From positions 1 to 16,493 of the forward strand of contig CAZEAC010000101.1 in the NCBI GenBank assembly GCA_964510065.1: DNA of 16,493 bases. Reading direction: 5' to 3'. The notes under the pieces were generated by a model, which was not told where the DNA came from, searched no databases, and worked only from the letters and a program-made list of their open reading frames with translations. The DNA comes from CAZEAC01 sp964510065 (GTDB lineage Bacteria; Bdellovibrionota_C; UBA2361; CAIXSY01). Position numbers and translations under genes: made by a program. Positions 15,748 through 16,493 of the stretch are shown piece after piece (position 1 is the stretch's first letter; every line of letters starts with the position of its first letter).

Positions 15748-15809
15748 GATTTTGCAGGAGTTACGGGCATATCGCTCAGCGGAGCAGAATTCTGGTGAGA
15801 TTTGCGGGT
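15730..15809. repeat. 14-bp inverted repeat flanking the oleD 3' end
   Basis: ACCCGCAAATCTCA (15730-15743, including the oleD stop region) is perfectly complementary to TGAGATTTGCGGGT (15796-15809). The 52 bases between contain GCTC-AGCG-GAGC (15774-15785) and the palindrome CAGAATTCTG (15785-15794). No T run follows either arm. It lies between convergent genes, so a shared 3'-end structure is plausible; a repeat element is the alternative. Confidence 0.6.
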
Positions 15810-15824
15810 AAAGGCTATTCGCTG

Positions 15825-16103
15825 TTAAATTCTCGAAATGACTACGGCGAGTGCACCGGCGATGAGTCCCGACCCAACACCTGCCGCGACTATGACCCAG
15901 AACTGAAGGTTTACGCGGCGCCGAGTAAAGCTGACTTTCTGAACTATGGTTCCACCAAGGAACATGTCGCCTGCTCGATTGGTTGAGCGGCGAGGGTTGA
16001 AAACGTTGAAATCTTTACCGCGTGACTTCCACACCCCGGAGATAAATTGACCCCAGAATTCCGAGCTTGACGGATTACGCTTTATTGAAATTCCTGTAGA
16101 CAT
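15825..16103 (-). CDS. Small protein with C-terminal membrane segment
   Basis: This 92-residue protein is not one I recognise. ATG 16103 is chosen because GGTGAT lies 4 bases upstream as SD; a GTG three codons earlier overlaps that SD. The first 63 residues are polar and basic (SIKRN, WKSRGK, NPRRSTNR, TRRR at 60-63). Residues about 66-90 are hydrophobic and Gly-rich (FWVIVAAGVGSGLIAGALAV), a single membrane helix very near the C-terminus. The RRR just before it suggests the N-terminal part stays in the cytoplasm, i.e. a tail-anchored layout. It is convergent with oleD, 77 bp away. Confidence 0.55.
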   Translation of the reverse strand: MSTGISIKRNPSSSEFWGQFISGVWKSRGKDFNVFNPRRSTNRAGDMFLGGTIVQKVSFTRRRVNLQFWVIVAAGVGSGLIAGALAVVISRI

Positions 16104-16315
16104 ATCTATCACCCTTTAATAGTTTCTAGTGCTCTAAACTCTTATCGGGCTTTGGGGCGTCTCTGCTTCATGGGAATATGTTGAACAATGTTAAGTACTT
16201 ATGAAGTAGCACAGTCACTGCTCAATAAATCCGGGCACTGTACTTCTCCCGTGAACGTGCGCCTCAGGTTTGCTCGGTTGATTTCAGCCATTAGTTCTGT
16301 CAGCCGTAAGCTGAA

Positions 16316-16360
16316 TTCCGATAGCCGAATCCGTGTTCCGAAATCCGTCTCGGGTTCCGA
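16316..16360. repeat. Degenerate TTCCGA tandem repeat, about 20-bp period
   Basis: TTCCGA occurs at 16316, 16336 and 16355, and ATCCGT at 16329 and 16343, giving imperfect units of 19-20 bp. On the minus strand it reads as spaced TTCGGAA/CGGAT words. Most of 16104-16493 appears non-coding, and this is its only clear structure. Confidence 0.4.
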
Positions 16361-16382
16361 ACTCAGAACTCAAAAGGGGGCA

Positions 16383-16493
16383 CTAACCCCGACAGAACTG
16401 AATCAGTTTATAAATGTGAGCCGCAACTGTATCAAGTACGCGCTCAGCCTGGGACAACTGAGTCGGTGCTAGGTCCAGAATCGCTTGGCATTC
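16383..16493 (-). CDS. Possible 3' end of a minus-strand gene, cut by window edge
   Basis: On the minus strand one frame is open from the right edge to a TAG at 16385-16383, giving 36 residues: it opens ECQAILDLAPTQLSQAER and continues through VLDTVAAHIYKL. The composition looks like an ordinary helical protein end rather than random DNA, and no plus-strand frame is better. It is too short to identify, and a chance open frame of this length is common. Confidence 0.2.
   Translation of the reverse strand, partial: ECQAILDLAPTQLSQAERVLDTVAAHIYKLIQFCRG

Noticed and set aside
16293..16399. 9-bp inverted repeat AGTTCTGTC / GACAGAACT
   Set aside because: A 9-bp match within a few hundred bases is expected by chance often enough, and nothing else supports it.
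16188..16472. 94-residue plus-strand frame at the right end
   Set aside because: It reads through the degenerate TTCCGA repeats, has no SD and no family resemblance.

Overview
The window is bacterial chromosome of mid GC content with tightly packed genes on both strands. No rRNA, tRNA, CRISPR array or transposase was seen. A prepilin-type N-terminus of the FTLIELLVVIAIIAI kind, an ole (long-chain olefin) cluster and palindromic intergenic repeats suggest a diderm bacterium, perhaps a deltaproteobacterium-like or PVC-type lineage known mainly from metagenomes. This placement is inference; nothing in the window fixes the taxon. Translation starts are mixed: several genes have clear Shine-Dalgarno (SD) sites, others have none, and GTG is used for oleBC and oleD.

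Layout. 1-330 (-): the N-terminal 110 residues of an XRE-type helix-turn-helix regulator that runs off the left edge. 331-571: a divergent intergenic region with operator-like direct repeats. 572-2834 (+): a pair of coupled genes, a 619-residue protein ending in a Gly/Cys-rich tail and a small WHxH-motif protein resembling the GRDP-like (glycine-rich domain protein) family. 2939-3841 (+): a divergent Rossmann methyltransferase-like protein. 4047-5903 (+): a siroheme/[4Fe-4S] sulfite or nitrite reductase with a hairpin- and T-rich leader. 5994-6584 (-): a prepilin-like secreted protein with its own intrinsic terminator. 6585-6977: a non-coding divergent region dense in hairpins. 6978-8861 (+): a YheS-like ABC-F ATPase that lacks the usual arm insertion. 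8879-10618 (-): a solitary HerA-type ATPase. 10619-11022: a non-coding region with a candidate promoter and a perfect palindrome. 11023-15747 (+): oleA, a fused oleBC and oleD. 15825-16103 (-): a small protein with a C-terminal membrane segment. 16104-16493: mostly non-coding, with degenerate TTCCGA repeats and perhaps the 3' end of a minus-strand gene.

The best understood unit is the ole cluster. OleA condenses two fatty acyl-CoAs to a 2-alkyl-3-keto acid, OleD reduces the ketone, the OleC half makes a beta-lactone with ATP and the OleB half decarboxylates it to an internal cis-olefin. All key residues of OleA, OleB, OleC and OleD are visible, and OleB and OleC are one polypeptide. The least understood unit is the Gly/Cys-tail plus WHxH pair at 572-2834, which I regard as the best candidate for an undescribed function. 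The hairpin cluster at 6611-6779 is the best candidate for an undescribed RNA or repeat element.
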